From Schistosoma haematobium (taxonomy: Eukaryota; Platyhelminthes; Trematoda; Strigeidida; Schistosomatidae), in the NCBI RefSeq assembly GCF_000699445.3, contig NC_067199.1, positions 30,526,402 through 30,590,401 on the forward strand: a DNA stretch of 64,000 nucleotides. The letters are read 5' to 3'. Under the pieces are notes generated by a model. That model had not been told where the DNA came from and did not search any database. It was given only the letters and a program-made list of their open reading frames with translations. A program made the position numbers and the translations under genes. Positions 63,872 through 64,000 of this stretch are shown piece after piece. How positions within the stretch are numbered: the first letter of the stretch is position 1; each line of letters opens with the position of its first letter.

Positions 63872-64000
63872 ATTCTATTTCAAGTGACCTGTATGGTAAT
63901 TATGCACTTAATAATAACCACTTAATTTCTCTCTAGTCCCCCTGTAAATTTTACGTTAGAGCACTGAATGGTAGAGGTAGGGTGAGAAGTAAGAAGTGGA
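63872..64000. other. Right flank of the LTR element
   Basis: Only 129 bases; begins with the ATTC target duplication. Nothing else seen. Confidence 0.5.

Overview
The window looks like nuclear DNA of a blood fluke (genus Schistosoma, probably an African species). The evidence is AT-rich, intron-rich DNA, tRNA-derived SINEs that carry hammerhead ribozymes (Sm-alpha type), RTE-clade (SR2/Perere-3-like) retrotransposon fragments with AAGT-type tails, a CACTA-like tnp2 transposon, and a Penelope-like GIY-YIG remnant. The species cannot be fixed from sequence alone.

Two host genes are well supported, both on the + strand. (1) The 3' part of a cadherin/protocadherin gene has five exons (2350-3627, 7220-7419, 8423-9348, 14557-14675, 16220-17062). 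All exons join in phase and encode 1121 residues: cadherin repeats, one membrane segment and a long cytoplasmic tail. The 5' part lies left of the window. (2) A complete mitochondrial tricarboxylate (citrate) carrier, SLC25A1 type, has seven exons from 40366 to 58248, encodes 310 residues, and has all three carrier signatures intact.

The rest is mostly introns and intergenic DNA filled with mobile elements. Cadherin introns hold HHR-SINEs (about 4950-5490 and 9716-9945), two 5'-truncated RTE copies (about 11650-12797 and 14063-14397) and a Penelope-like GIY-YIG fragment (15405-16013). Between the genes are inverted Sm-alpha fragments (17830-18905), an RTE copy with perfect target duplications (22141-22864), a large near-palindrome (28680-29142), and a nested locus at 29985-36000. 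In that locus a 4.7-kb CACTA-like transposon sits inside the protease region of a decayed Gypsy element. A PH-domain-like fragment (about 36500-36743) and an old RTE remnant (38570-39480) precede the carrier gene.

The carrier introns contain foldback repeats, SINEs, PLE-like coding remnants and an RTE copy with endonuclease and RT parts (53890-55740). At the right end is an internally deleted Gypsy LTR element (61491-63871) with a 4-bp target duplication.

The most unusual signal is the density of hammerhead-like sequences of different origin: SINE ribozymes, plus inverted or foldback repeats next to Penelope-like coding remnants that carry a CUGAAGA / stem II / GAAAC hairpin with compensatory stem changes.
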